Source: Insulibacter thermoxylanivorax (GTDB taxonomy: Bacteria > Bacillota > Bacilli > Paenibacillales > DA-C8). From it: a DNA stretch of 64,000 bases. The stretch's first letter is position 1. Every line of letters begins with the position of its first letter. The stretch lies in contig NZ_BMAQ01000008.1 in NCBI RefSeq assembly GCF_015472005.1, positions 1 through 64,000 of the forward strand, read 5' to 3'. A program made the position numbers and the translations under genes. Under the pieces are notes generated by a model. It worked only from the letters and a program-made list of their open reading frames with translations. It had not been told where the DNA came from and ran no database searches. Shown here piece by piece: positions 44,473 through 53,449 of this stretch.

Positions 44473-46356
44473 ATGGAGAAGAAACAGTTTCAGGCAGAGT
44501 CGAAGCGATTGTTGGAGATGATGATCAACTCCATCTACACGCAGAAGGAGATCTTCCTGCGCGAACTCATCTCCAATGCCAGCGATGCGATTGACAAGAT
44601 CTACTACAAAGCCTTGACGGATCCCAACATCGAGTTCAACAAGGACGATTACTATATCAAGATCATCCCGGATAAGGAGAACCGGACTTTGACAATCTCC
44701 GATACGGGGATCGGCATGACGAAAGAGGAGCTCGACACGAACCTCGGCGTCATCGCGAAGAGCGGCTCGCTCGCCTTTAAGACGGAGCATGAGGCGAAGG
44801 ACGGCCATAACATCATCGGTCAGTTTGGCGTCGGTTTCTATTCGGCCTTCATGGTTGCCGACACCGTGACGGTGATCAGCAAGGCGCTGGGCAGCGATGA
44901 AGCGTACCGCTGGGAGTCGAGCGGAGTCGACGGCTATATCATCACACCGGCGGAGAAGGAGCATGTCGGCACGGATATCATCCTGAAGATCAAAGCGAAC
45001 ACAGAGGAAGAGTCCTATGATGAATTCCTCGAAGAATACCGCCTGAGACAGATCGTCAAGAAATACTCCGACTTCATCCGCTATCCGATCAAAATGGATG
45101 TGAAGGTTACGAAGCCGAAGGAAGGCAGCGAGAACGAATTCGAAGAGCATGTGGAAGAACAGACGATCAACAGCATGGTGCCGATCTGGCGAAGAAACAA
45201 AAACGAACTGACCGAAGAAGACTATGTGAATTTCTATCAAGAGAAAAGATACGGCTACGACAAACCCATCAAGCACATCCATATCAGTGCGGATGGTGTT
45301 GTTTCCTACAACGCGATCCTATTCATTCCGGAGAATATTCCCTTCGATTATTATACGAAGGACTATGAGAAGGGCCTGGAGCTCTATTCCAACGGCGTGC
45401 TGATCATGAGCAAGTGCGGGGAACTGCTGCCCGACTACTTCAGCTTCGTCAAAGGGATGGTCGACTCGGAAGACCTGTCCCTCAACATCTCTCGTGAGAT
45501 GCTGCAGCATGACCGCCAGCTCAACCTGATCGCAAGGAATATCAAGAACAAGATCAAAAGCGCCCTTGTCAGCATGTTGAAGGATGAGCGGGACCGCTAT
45601 GAGAAATTCTACCAAGCCTTCGGTCGACAGCTGAAGTTCGGCGTGTACAGCGACTACGGCATGAACAAAGACATGCTGCAGGACCTGCTGTTGTTCTACT
45701 CCTCCAAAGAAAAGAAACTCGTTACCCTGGATGAATATGTATCCAGAATGCCGGAGGATCAGAAGTACATCTACTATGCTACTGGTGAATCCATTGAACG
45801 CATCGATCGCATGCCGCAGACAGAACTTGTGAAGGAGAAGGGTTACGAGATCCTGTACTTTACCGAAGACATCGATGAATTTGCGATCAAGATGCTGAAT
45901 AAGTACAAGGATAAGGAATTCAAGAATGTCTCCAGCGGCGATTTGGGCATCGAAGCCGATGCAAATGACGAACAGGCGAAGAAAGCCGAAGCCGAAAACA
46001 AGGAATTGTTCGAATACATGAAAAAGGTGCTCGCGGATAAGGTCAAAGCGGTGAAAGCTTCGACGCGGCTGAAGAGCCATCCTGTCTGTTTGTCTGCGGA
46101 AGGCGAAGTCTCCATCGAGATGGAGAAGGTGCTGAGCGCGATGCCGAACAGTCAGGACATCAAAGCGGACAAAGTGCTTGAAGTGAACCCGAATCACGAA
46201 GTTTTCCAAGCGCTCAAAGACGCCTTCGAACATGACAAGGAGAAGCTCGAGCTCTACACAAATCTGTTATACAATCAAGCTCTGTTGATCGAAGGATTGC
46301 CGATTGCTGACCCGCTGGCCTATACGAACGATGTGTGCAAATTAATGGTTCGATAA
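44473..46356 (+). CDS. htpG: Chaperone HtpG (Hsp90)
   Basis: HtpG is the bacterial Hsp90, an ATP-driven dimeric chaperone. The 627-aa protein has the N-terminal ATPase motifs [29 protein letters not shown] and [15 protein letters not shown], a middle domain with [15 protein letters not shown], and a C-terminal dimer domain. Start ATG 44473 follows AAAGGAGATCATCC. The CIRCE operator upstream predicts HrcA control; B. subtilis htpG lacks CIRCE, so this regulation differs from that model. The gene is flanked on both sides by palindromic repeat clusters. Confidence 0.97.
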   Translation: MEKKQFQAESKRLLEMMINSIYTQKEIFLRELISNASDAIDKIYYKALTDPNIEFNKDDYYIKIIPDKENRTLTISDTGIGMTKEELDTNLGVIAKSGSLAFKTEHEAKDGHNIIGQFGVGFYSAFMVADTVTVISKALGSDEAYRWESSGVDGYIITPAEKEHVGTDIILKIKANTEEESYDEFLEEYRLRQIVKKYSDFIRYPIKMDVKVTKPKEGSENEFEEHVEEQTINSMVPIWRRNKNELTEEDYVNFYQEKRYGYDKPIKHIHISADGVVSYNAILFIPENIPFDYYTKDYEKGLELYSNGVLIMSKCGELLPDYFSFVKGMVDSEDLSLNISREMLQHDRQLNLIARNIKNKIKSALVSMLKDERDRYEKFYQAFGRQLKFGVYSDYGMNKDMLQDLLLFYSSKEKKLVTLDEYVSRMPEDQKYIYYATGESIERIDRMPQTELVKEKGYEILYFTEDIDEFAIKMLNKYKDKEFKNVSSGDLGIEADANDEQAKKAEAENKELFEYMKKVLADKVKAVKASTRLKSHPVCLSAEGEVSIEMEKVLSAMPNSQDIKADKVLEVNPNHEVFQALKDAFEHDKEKLELYTNLLYNQALLIEGLPIADPLAYTNDVCKLMVR

Positions 46357-46388
46357 GCAGGCTGCGATCCCGTATGCTTATGGAACAG

Positions 46389-46425
46389 GCTGGTCTGCAA
46401 GATGATCTTGCGGCCAGCTTTATTT
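46389..46425 (+). terminator. htpG terminator
   Basis: GCTGG-TCT-GCAAGAT pairs with ATCTTGC-GG-CCAGC (46389-46418), followed by TTTATTT. Confidence 0.8.
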
Positions 46426-46549
46426 ATGTCAACCCTATAGATGCGACTCGGATTGACCGATATATATAAAATGGGCTTATGGTCATAGAGACTTATCGTC
46501 ATAAGGGGTTTGGAGAAACATATAAAGGTTGCAGGGTCAGAAAAAGACT

Positions 46550-47077
46550 GAGACCACACATTCTGTCGTCTCAAACACCGGACGCGTGGTTATCATGCTG
46601 AGACCACATTTTATATCGTCTCAGTCGCCGTTGCGCACGCTTTCCATGCTGAGTCGACACAATCTATCGTCTCAAGCACCGTTATGCGGGCTTTCCATGC
46701 TGAGTCGACACAATCTATCGTCTCAGTCGCCGTTGCGCACGCTTTCCATGCTGAGTCGACACATTCTGTCGTCTCAAGCGCCGTTATGCGGGCTTCCCAT
46801 GCTGAGTCGACACATTCTGTCGTCTCAATCGCCGTATGCGCGCTTTCCATGCTGAGTCGACACATTCTGTTGTCCCAAACACCGGACGCGTGGTTATCAT
46901 GCTGAGACCACATTTTATATCGTCTCAATCGCCGTTGCGCACGCTTTCCATGCTGAGTCGACACATTCTGTCGTCTCAATCGCCGTATGCGAGCTTCCCA
47001 TGCTAAGTCGACACATTCTATCGTCTCAAGCACCGCCTGCACGCTTCCCATGCTGAGACCACACTTCCTGTCGTCTC
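46550..47077. repeat. Palindromic repeat cluster 5 (11 units)
   Basis: Units start at 46550, 46600, 46651, 46702, 46753, 46804, 46854, 46904, 46955, 47005 and 47055, very regular at 50-51 bp. Cores have arms GAGTCGACA or GAGACCACA and TGTCGTCTC or TATCGTCTC. Linkers (AAGCACCGTTATGCGGGC, TTTCCATGCT) resemble the reverse complement of those in cluster 4. Units 1-3 and 7-9 share linkers and cores (ACCGGACGCGTGGTTATCAT), pointing to a higher-order duplication of about 304 bp. The rest of the gap to 47277 holds no gene. Confidence 0.93.
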
Positions 47078-47277
47078 AGCCTCAGCAACAACGCATCTAC
47101 GAGCTTGCAGCGATATAATAGACTTGCAGCGTCATTAATAGACTTAGAATGTCATCGTAGATTTGTTGAGCCATCATAGAACAGCAGAGTCGCAAGAGAC
47201 TTGTCTTGCTGTTGAACTTATATAGACACAGCCACTTGAACTTATATGGATGCAACCAACATTTCGGGGTGTACATC

Positions 47278-48903
47278 ATGGATTATTACAACTTGGTACA
47301 TAATCTTAAGAGGATTCGAGAGGATCGGAACATCACTTATCAAACGCTCGAGCGAGCGACGGGAATCCCCGCGGCACGGCTGCGTGAAGCAGAGAGGGGG
47401 GAACTGCGGCTGTCGATCGGCGAACTTGATCAGCTTTTTGGTTATTATCGCATGTCGGTTGAGCAAGTGCTGAAGTATCGACAGCGTAAGAAACGGGTCA
47501 TCTTAGCGGCTGTTGCGGCCTTCGCCGTCCTGACAGGTTTGGTCATAACATACGGCATGTTGGCTGGAGATCCTGCCGGAGGAGCGGCAGCCGGCCAAGA
47601 GGCGGAAGAGACGGAACTGGCGGGGGGCTTCGATGAATCTGAGCCGTCTTCAGAGGGGGCCGGCATGCGAAGCGGGACGCTGCAAACAGGGGAAGATGGG
47701 GAGACGTCCGAGCAAGCTGATGAGGCTGCTCGGACCGGGAAAGTCAATGAAGCTGAAGCGGATCAGACCGATGGAGCTGATCGGGCGGATGAAGCCGGTG
47801 GAGCCCATCATGCCGGCGAAGCTGATCAAGCAGATCAGTCCAGTGAAGATGGAGAAGATGGTTGGGCGGCGACATCTGGAGAAGCTCAGGGAGAGCAAGA
47901 TCAGTTTGGACAAAACGATGCTATATCAGAACAGGATTCCGGACAGGATTCCGGCAAACAATCGGGAAGCGCTGCGACCGCTGATCAACGGCTTGCTGAA
48001 CGGCCCGCTGAACAAGGAGCGGACGGCGTGATGCCCCCGCAGAAGGATGAAGCGGGAGCGGTGTTCCGCATCTGGGGGAACATCTCTTATGCAGCTGCAG
48101 GTATACCGGAATTGGAAGGGAACGATGCAGCCAAGGTTACGCATATCATACCGATTGAAGGGCTGACCACGAAGCGGCCGGATTGGGTGGAAGAGATCGG
48201 AAAAGAGCGGCTCATCCTCAATCTCGGTACAGCGGATATCTGGTCGAATACGGCAGTGGAGGAATGGACTCAACTGCAGGATGAGGGCTATGCGGTGATC
48301 GGCCTGGGCAAAATGCCGGCGGTTTATGAACCGCAGATCATCGATGTGAACGGCAGCAAGGTTGGTTTCGTCTCGCTGGCGGGACTCATTCATGAAGCGA
48401 ACCAGATTGCTTCCCGCAACCGTGTCGGCCTTCCCCGAGCCTATGACAACAGCGAAGTCATCCAAGCTGTAACCAAAGCTAAAGAGCAGGTGGATTATCT
48501 CATCGTGCTCATCCATATGGGCAACCGCCGAAGCGGGGAGGCACCGGTGGCCAAGCAGGAGCGATTGGCCAAGGCGGCAGCAGAAGCAGGTGCCGATCTC
48601 ATCATCGGCAACCGTTCGCTCCGCTCGCAGGAGGCGGTATTGATCCAAGGCGTGCCCGTGTTCTATTCCTTAGGCCGCTCAGTATCCCCTGATGCAGCGG
48701 ACAAGCTGCACAACTATGTCATCGATGTGCATTATGCCGATGGTCTGAGCAAACTCGTCGTTCATGTCGGCGAGATGGAAGGCGGAGTTTTGCGATTCCG
48801 CGAGCCGGCAGAAAGTGTTGCGGCAGAACTTGCAGAGAAGTTTGCTGCTTTGCAGGAAGAGGCGCCCCTCGAGATCGATGACCGCAGATCAAGGTCTAAC
48901 TAA
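47278..48903 (+). CDS. HTH-transmembrane protein with degenerate CapA-like domain
   Basis: This 541-aa protein has an N-terminal XRE-type helix-turn-helix (about 5-60, NITYQTLERATGIPAARLRE), a basic stretch, one membrane helix (about 73-95), then a 150-residue low-complexity acidic linker rich in Asp, Glu, Gln, Ala and Gly, and an outer CapA/PgsA-type phosphoesterase-like domain (about 255-520). The order HTH-TM-linker recalls RodZ, which ties MreB to the cell wall machinery. In CapA proteins, metal ligands lie in HWG and GHHPH; here they read IHMGNRR and GNRSLRS, and the late LGN is LGRS, so enzyme activity is doubtful. ATG 47278 follows GGGGTG. Role unknown. Confidence 0.8.
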   Translation: MDYYNLVHNLKRIREDRNITYQTLERATGIPAARLREAERGELRLSIGELDQLFGYYRMSVEQVLKYRQRKKRVILAAVAAFAVLTGLVITYGMLAGDPAGGAAAGQEAEETELAGGFDESEPSSEGAGMRSGTLQTGEDGETSEQADEAARTGKVNEAEADQTDGADRADEAGGAHHAGEADQADQSSEDGEDGWAATSGEAQGEQDQFGQNDAISEQDSGQDSGKQSGSAATADQRLAERPAEQGADGVMPPQKDEAGAVFRIWGNISYAAAGIPELEGNDAAKVTHIIPIEGLTTKRPDWVEEIGKERLILNLGTADIWSNTAVEEWTQLQDEGYAVIGLGKMPAVYEPQIIDVNGSKVGFVSLAGLIHEANQIASRNRVGLPRAYDNSEVIQAVTKAKEQVDYLIVLIHMGNRRSGEAPVAKQERLAKAAAEAGADLIIGNRSLRSQEAVLIQGVPVFYSLGRSVSPDAADKLHNYVIDVHYADGLSKLVVHVGEMEGGVLRFREPAESVAAELAEKFAALQEEAPLEIDDRRSRSN

Positions 48904-48911
48904 TATTGAAA

Positions 48912-48980
48912 AAAAACAAGAAGAGGACTTTACCCGGCAAGCGGACGATGCCTGATGGGGAAAGTCCTCTTCTTGTTGTG
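48912..48980 (+). terminator. Strong terminator after the HTH-CapA gene
   Basis: AACAAGAAGAGGACTTT (48915-48931) pairs perfectly with AAAGTCCTCTTCTTGTT (48961-48977), a 17-bp stem with a 29-base loop. A-rich and T-rich flanks suggest action in both directions. Confidence 0.85.
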
Positions 48981-49124
48981 CATAAAGTTCTGTTGGGGCG
49001 CTATCTTATCTATTGTGGAAGAGCTCGTGCAAGGGTGTAACGGAACTCCTTGACGCTCTAAATCCCCAGCCTTAGAATATAAAAATAATAGAAACTTGCT
49101 CGAACACAACTTTTTTTGTGCAAT

Positions 49125-49200
49125 GCTACTTATTTTAGGATACGCTACTTCTTTTATATCACGCTACTTATTTAGGAGCATGCTACTAAGTTTGCGTCAT
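49125..49200 (+). repeat. Four 19-bp tandem repeats upstream of zupT
   Basis: GCTACTTATTTTAGGATAC-like units start at 49125, 49144, 49163 and 49182, exactly 19 bp apart and increasingly diverged. They end 64 bp before the zupT start and could carry regulator sites. Confidence 0.75.
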
Positions 49201-49264
49201 GCCGCTTTAATGGCGGATAACCGCTTAGTTAATGACATGCAGCTTGTTGAGGGAGTGGACGCAC

Positions 49265-50065
49265 ATGGGGAATGTGATCTTAGCTTTCTGCCTGACGCTC
49301 ATGGCGGGATTAGCAACAGGAATCGGCAGTTTGCTGGCTTTTTTTGCATCGAGGACGAACACGAAGTTTCTGTCTCTCTCTCTGGGATTCTCCGCGGGGG
49401 TCATGATCTATGTCTCGATGATCGAGATTTTCGTCAAGGCGAAGGACTCGCTCATTGATTCCCTCGGTATGCGGGCGGGAAGCTGGACCACCGTCGCTTC
49501 TTTCTTCGCCGGGATGCTGCTCATCGCGCTCATCGACCGGCTGGTACCCAACCAGGGTAATCCCCATGAGGGGAAGAAGTTGGAAGAAGGCGACAAAGCT
49601 GCCGCAAGCAGCGATGCCAATCTGCTGAAGATGGGCGTATTCACGGCGCTGGCGATCGCCATCCACAACTTTCCTGAAGGGATTGCGACCTTTGCTTCCA
49701 CGCTGCATGATCCTTCGCTGGGCATTGCCATCGCCATCGCGATCGCGATCCACAATATTCCCGAAGGGATCGCCGTATCCGTGCCGATCTATTATGCTAC
49801 AGGGGATAAGCGCAAGGCGCTTCGGTTGTCTTTTCTCTCGGGGTTATCCGAACCCCTTGGAGCGCTTGTGGCGATGCTGATCCTGCTGCCCTTCCTGAAC
49901 GATGTGATGTTCGGCGTGATCTTTGCCGCTGTGGCCGGCATCATGGTCTTCATCTCGCTGGACGGACTGCTGCCGGCTGCCAAAAAATACGACGAAGGCC
50001 ATCTGTCCATCTATGGCTTGATCGGCGGAATGATGGTGATGGCAGTGAGTCTGCTCATCATGTGA
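49265..50065 (+). CDS. zupT: ZIP-family metal transporter ZupT
   Basis: ZupT imports zinc and other divalent metals. The 266-aa protein has about eight membrane helices and both metal-binding signatures, HNFPEGIATF in helix 4 and HNIPEGIAVS in helix 5. A charged loop (GKKLEEGDKAAASSD) lies before the first motif. ATG 49265 has TTGAGGGAG upstream; the open frame to 49232 is ignored. The 19-bp tandem repeats upstream may regulate it; no Zur box was recognised. Confidence 0.92.
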   Translation: MGNVILAFCLTLMAGLATGIGSLLAFFASRTNTKFLSLSLGFSAGVMIYVSMIEIFVKAKDSLIDSLGMRAGSWTTVASFFAGMLLIALIDRLVPNQGNPHEGKKLEEGDKAAASSDANLLKMGVFTALAIAIHNFPEGIATFASTLHDPSLGIAIAIAIAIHNIPEGIAVSVPIYYATGDKRKALRLSFLSGLSEPLGALVAMLILLPFLNDVMFGVIFAAVAGIMVFISLDGLLPAAKKYDEGHLSIYGLIGGMMVMAVSLLIM

Positions 50066-50166
50066 TGCGATATGTGATGCGGTATCTCTCAAGCGAATCC
50101 CCTGCTGGATGTATGGAAGCGGTGCTTGGTGAGTGTAAAATGTTTGTGGGGAGTAAAAAGGAATAA

Positions 50167-50574
50167 TTGGTGAAACAATGTTTAAAAGCAACGTTTTGGG
50201 AAGGTTTTGGAGACTTTCTGATCGAGCACTATGATGTGGATGAAGATACATGGTTGGTTGTCAATGGAGATGGAGCGGAGTGGATCGGGGAGTGTGAATC
50301 CTATTTTCACCGCTGCATTTACACGCTGGATCGCTTTCATGTTGCGCGGGAATTAAAACATAGTTTGCGCGAACTGCTTGTGCATTGGAAAGCCGTCCGT
50401 CGAGCCCTGGCTGCTTATGACCCGCAGGGATTGTTTGCTGCGATGGATGTCATACCGAAGGAGAGTATTCCAGAGGATCGACGTACCGATTGGGAACGGC
50501 TGAAAGGGTTTTTGCGTGGTCATGAGAAGCATCTGGTCGACTACCGCAAGATCCTTGCAGCCAATGAAACATGA
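50167..50574 (+). pseudogene. ISLre2-family transposase fragment
   Basis: About 135 residues match the middle of ISLre2 (UPF0236) transposases: LVVNGDGAEWIGECESYFHR then CIYTLDRFHVARELKHSLRE are characteristic. Full proteins have about 450-480 residues; both ends are lost and no terminal inverted repeats are seen. It begins with TTG without a convincing ribosome site. It is an old insertion remnant between zupT and glpD. Confidence 0.8.
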
Positions 50575-50737
50575 GTTTTCACCAAACTTAGAAGGCTGCC
50601 CACAATTGCTTGACACACACCGGTGCTTGCCCTTGCGTGAGGCGGGGGATTTTTTTTTGGATTATAATAGGGTTAATCATCATAGAACAGCTTCAGGGTG
50701 TGTTACTTCATGCGATATATGCTGGGAGGTTTGGGGG
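50575..50737 (+). other. glpD upstream region
   Basis: A -10-like TATAAT lies at 50663-50668 but no matching -35 box is found; TTGACA at about 50610 is too far away. GGGAGG at 50725 is the glpD ribosome site. Confidence 0.35.
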
Positions 50738-52444
50738 ATGAGGGATACTCATCGGAAGGGGACGCTGGCTGCTGATCGGCGGGAAGAGATTCTGGAGCGT
50801 ATGGCGCAGGAGGAGCTGGATCTCCTCGTCATCGGCGGCGGTATCACGGGAGCGGGGATCGCTTGGGATGCTGCGGTGCGAGGCATGTCCGTCGGGCTGA
50901 TCGAGATGAGGGATTTTGCCTTCGGAACGAGCAGCCGATCGACGAAATTGGTGCATGGCGGGCTTCGTTATCTAAAGCAGGGAGAATGGAAGCTCGTGCG
51001 CGAGGTTGGACGGGAACGGAAGCTCTTGCATAAGCGCCTTCCGCATCTCATTAGGCCTGTGCCGATGCTGCTTCCCGTGTATAAGGGCGGGACGTACGGC
51101 TATTATACGAGCAGCCTGGGGATCTGGCTGTACGATTGGCTGGCCGGGGTGGAGAAGAGCGAACGCCGCCGGATGCTGGACCGGAAGGAGACGCTGAGGC
51201 TTGAGCCGCTGCTGCAACAGGAAGGTCTGCGCGGCGCCGGGCTATATTACGAATACACAACCGATGACGCGCGGCTGACGATCGAGATCATCAAGTCGGC
51301 GGTGCTGCATGGCGTTCTGGCTTGTAACTATGTGCAGGCGGTGGATTTTCTCTATAAGCGGAGCAGGCTGATCGGCGTGCAAGTCCAGGATCAGTTAAGC
51401 GGGCGGCGTTATTCTCTGTATGCGCGCAGGATCGTCAATGCAGCGGGACCGTGGGTGGATCATCTGCGGCGGCTGGATCAGTCCCTGACAGGCAAGCAGC
51501 TGCGTCTGACCAAGGGGGTCCATCTAGTCGTTGATCATGGGCGCCTGCCGATCCGGCAAGCGGTTTATTTTGATGCGCCGGATGGTCGGATGATCTTCGC
51601 GATCCCCCGCGGCGCGAAGACTTATATCGGGACAACGGATACGGAGTATGACGGTGATCCCGCTGAGCCCAGGGTTGCGGCGGAGGATGCCGCGTATCTC
51701 CTCGAAGCGGTGAACCGCGTCTTCCCTGAAGCCGAACTTGCGGCAGCGGATATCGAGTCCGGCTGGGCGGGGCTGAGACCGCTCATCCACGAGCCGGGCA
51801 AGCGTCCCTCGGAGATCTCCCGCAAGGATGAGATCTTCCTCGCTCCCTCGGGTCTGATCTCGATCGCCGGCGGCAAGCTGACGGGCTTCCGCAAGATGGC
51901 GAAGAAAGTCGTCAACCTCGTCGCCATGCAGCTGGAGGAGGAATACGGTCCGATCTATCCGCCCTGCACGACGGACCGCATCGCCGTCAGCGGCGGACCG
52001 GCTCCGGGCGCTGAGGATGAATCAGCTGCAGCTGTGGAGCAGAAGATGATCGAGTGTGCCGCGTCTCTTGGCATATCCGAAGGCGATGCGCGGGATCTGT
52101 GGTCGCGGTATGGGGTGAATATGCAGCGGGTTCTTGATCTGTATCGGGAACAGCCCGGATCCGAAAGGCAGCAAGATGGGCAGCGGCAGAGAGAAGATCG
52201 GCTGCTTGCGGCGGAAGTGCTCTACTGCATCGACGAGGAGATGACGCTCAGTGCGCTGGATTTCCTCCTGCGGAGAACGGGCTGGCTGCTCTTCGATCGC
52301 AAGCGGGCAGAGGGGGCAGTCGATGCGGTGATCCGCGTGCTCGCCCGGCGATTGGGCTGGGATGAGGCGAGATGTGCTTCAGAGCGGGAGCTTGTGCGCA
52401 AGGAACTGTCCGATATTGTGCAGATCTCAAGGAATCGTATATGA
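50738..52444 (+). CDS. glpD: Glycerol-3-phosphate dehydrogenase (FAD)
   Basis: GlpD oxidises sn-glycerol-3-phosphate to dihydroxyacetone phosphate at the membrane, feeding electrons to quinone. The 568-aa flavoprotein shows the FAD-binding VIGGGITGAGIAWDAAVRG, the family signature FGTSSRSTKLVHGGLRYL, and GLRPLI and SIAGGKLTGFRKMA. The C-terminal DAO-C helical domain follows. Length is normal. ATG 50738 is 7-8 bp after GGGAGG; the frame continues upstream through the non-coding remnant and is ignored. No glpF or glpK is adjacent. Confidence 0.93.
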   Translation: MRDTHRKGTLAADRREEILERMAQEELDLLVIGGGITGAGIAWDAAVRGMSVGLIEMRDFAFGTSSRSTKLVHGGLRYLKQGEWKLVREVGRERKLLHKRLPHLIRPVPMLLPVYKGGTYGYYTSSLGIWLYDWLAGVEKSERRRMLDRKETLRLEPLLQQEGLRGAGLYYEYTTDDARLTIEIIKSAVLHGVLACNYVQAVDFLYKRSRLIGVQVQDQLSGRRYSLYARRIVNAAGPWVDHLRRLDQSLTGKQLRLTKGVHLVVDHGRLPIRQAVYFDAPDGRMIFAIPRGAKTYIGTTDTEYDGDPAEPRVAAEDAAYLLEAVNRVFPEAELAAADIESGWAGLRPLIHEPGKRPSEISRKDEIFLAPSGLISIAGGKLTGFRKMAKKVVNLVAMQLEEEYGPIYPPCTTDRIAVSGGPAPGAEDESAAAVEQKMIECAASLGISEGDARDLWSRYGVNMQRVLDLYREQPGSERQQDGQRQREDRLLAAEVLYCIDEEMTLSALDFLLRRTGWLLFDRKRAEGAVDAVIRVLARRLGWDEARCASERELVRKELSDIVQISRNRI

Positions 52445-52507
52445 TAGGATCATGTTATGATAGTACAATTGTAAGAGAAAGGCAAGATGATCAAGATTAT
52501 GGCAACA

Positions 52508-52541
52508 GGCAACATTATAAAAATTATGGCAACATTATAAA
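52508..52541 (+). repeat. Short direct repeat upstream of mgtC-like gene
   Basis: GGCAACATTATAAA occurs at 52508 and 52528, 20 bp apart, in an A/T-rich 173-bp gap. I see no magnesium riboswitch there. Confidence 0.5.
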
Positions 52542-52617
52542 GTTATATGCAAGCAAGGTTTATGGAAAGCAAGGTTATCTGGAAGGCAAGACTTCGTGAC
52601 AGCGTGGAGGTGGCGGT

Positions 52618-53295
52618 ATGCCCGAGATCATCATCGATACGACGACGATCATCAGCCGATTATTGCTCTCTGCTTTGCTCGGCGGCATGATCGGCTGGGA
52701 GCGGGAGCGGAGGAACAAGCAAGCCGGCTTGAAGACGCATCTGCTTGTCTCCCTGGGTTCGTCGCTCATCATGTTGACGTCCATCTACGGCTTCGATCCG
52801 GCGAGGCTGGCTGCACAGGTCGTCAGCGGCATCGGTTTCCTCGGTGCAGGGGCGATCCTGCGCCGCTCGGATAAGGTGATCTCCGGCCTGACGACGGCTG
52901 CTACGCTGTGGGTGGCCGCGGCGATCGGTTTAAGCGTCGGCTCCGGCTTCTATGTTCCGGCGGTGGCCGTTACGCTGCTCGTCCTGCTCAGCACGCTGCT
53001 CTTGAACCGCTTCGAGATGCGCTATCTGGCCTTCAGGCGGTCGGGCAGCCTGCGCATCCACATGGTGACTGAAGAACGCCTGACGTCTCTGGATCAGGTC
53101 ACCTCCATCCTCGAGCAGGCGAGGCTGAAGATCGAGAAGGTGCACATTACCGATGAGACCGCGGATCAGGATCAGCGGCATCTGATGCTGGAGTTTCAAG
53201 TATATGCCGTCAGCGGCAAACAATTTAACCAGCTGTTCGAAGCGCTCTGGAAAGTGGAGGGCATCCGCGATATTCGCATGAATTGGCGCGATTAA
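52618..53295 (+). CDS. MgtC/SapB-family membrane protein
   Basis: The 225-aa protein starts with the MgtC domain: four to five membrane helices with LLLSALLGGMIGWERERRNK, KTHLLVSLGSSLIML and SGIGFLGAGAILRRSDKVIS. The C-terminal soluble part (about 140-225) has an ACT-like fold pattern. MgtC proteins are linked to magnesium stress and F-ATPase control in pathogens; the role in free-living bacteria is unclear. ATG 52618 has GGAGGTGG upstream. Confidence 0.88.
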   Translation: MPEIIIDTTTIISRLLLSALLGGMIGWERERRNKQAGLKTHLLVSLGSSLIMLTSIYGFDPARLAAQVVSGIGFLGAGAILRRSDKVISGLTTAATLWVAAAIGLSVGSGFYVPAVAVTLLVLLSTLLLNRFEMRYLAFRRSGSLRIHMVTEERLTSLDQVTSILEQARLKIEKVHITDETADQDQRHLMLEFQVYAVSGKQFNQLFEALWKVEGIRDIRMNWRD

Positions 53296-53449
53296 TCCGT
53301 GTTCAGCTCCGGGACTGTACATGGCCCGCGATTTGTAATATGGGATCGTTTAAGATACATTTAATCTAGGCGGTCTATCGCGGATCTGCATCAGCAGCAG
53401 ATGAAGCAGGATTCGCCTTGCAAACTTTACATGATGCGGGAGTGCGACT

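Noticed and set aside
46529-47051. Repetitive open frames over cluster 5
   Set aside because: Same cause: translated 51-bp repeats.
52445-52617. Magnesium riboswitch before the MgtC-like gene
   Set aside because: The gap is short and A/T-rich, with simple repeats and no M-box or ykoK-type conserved core.
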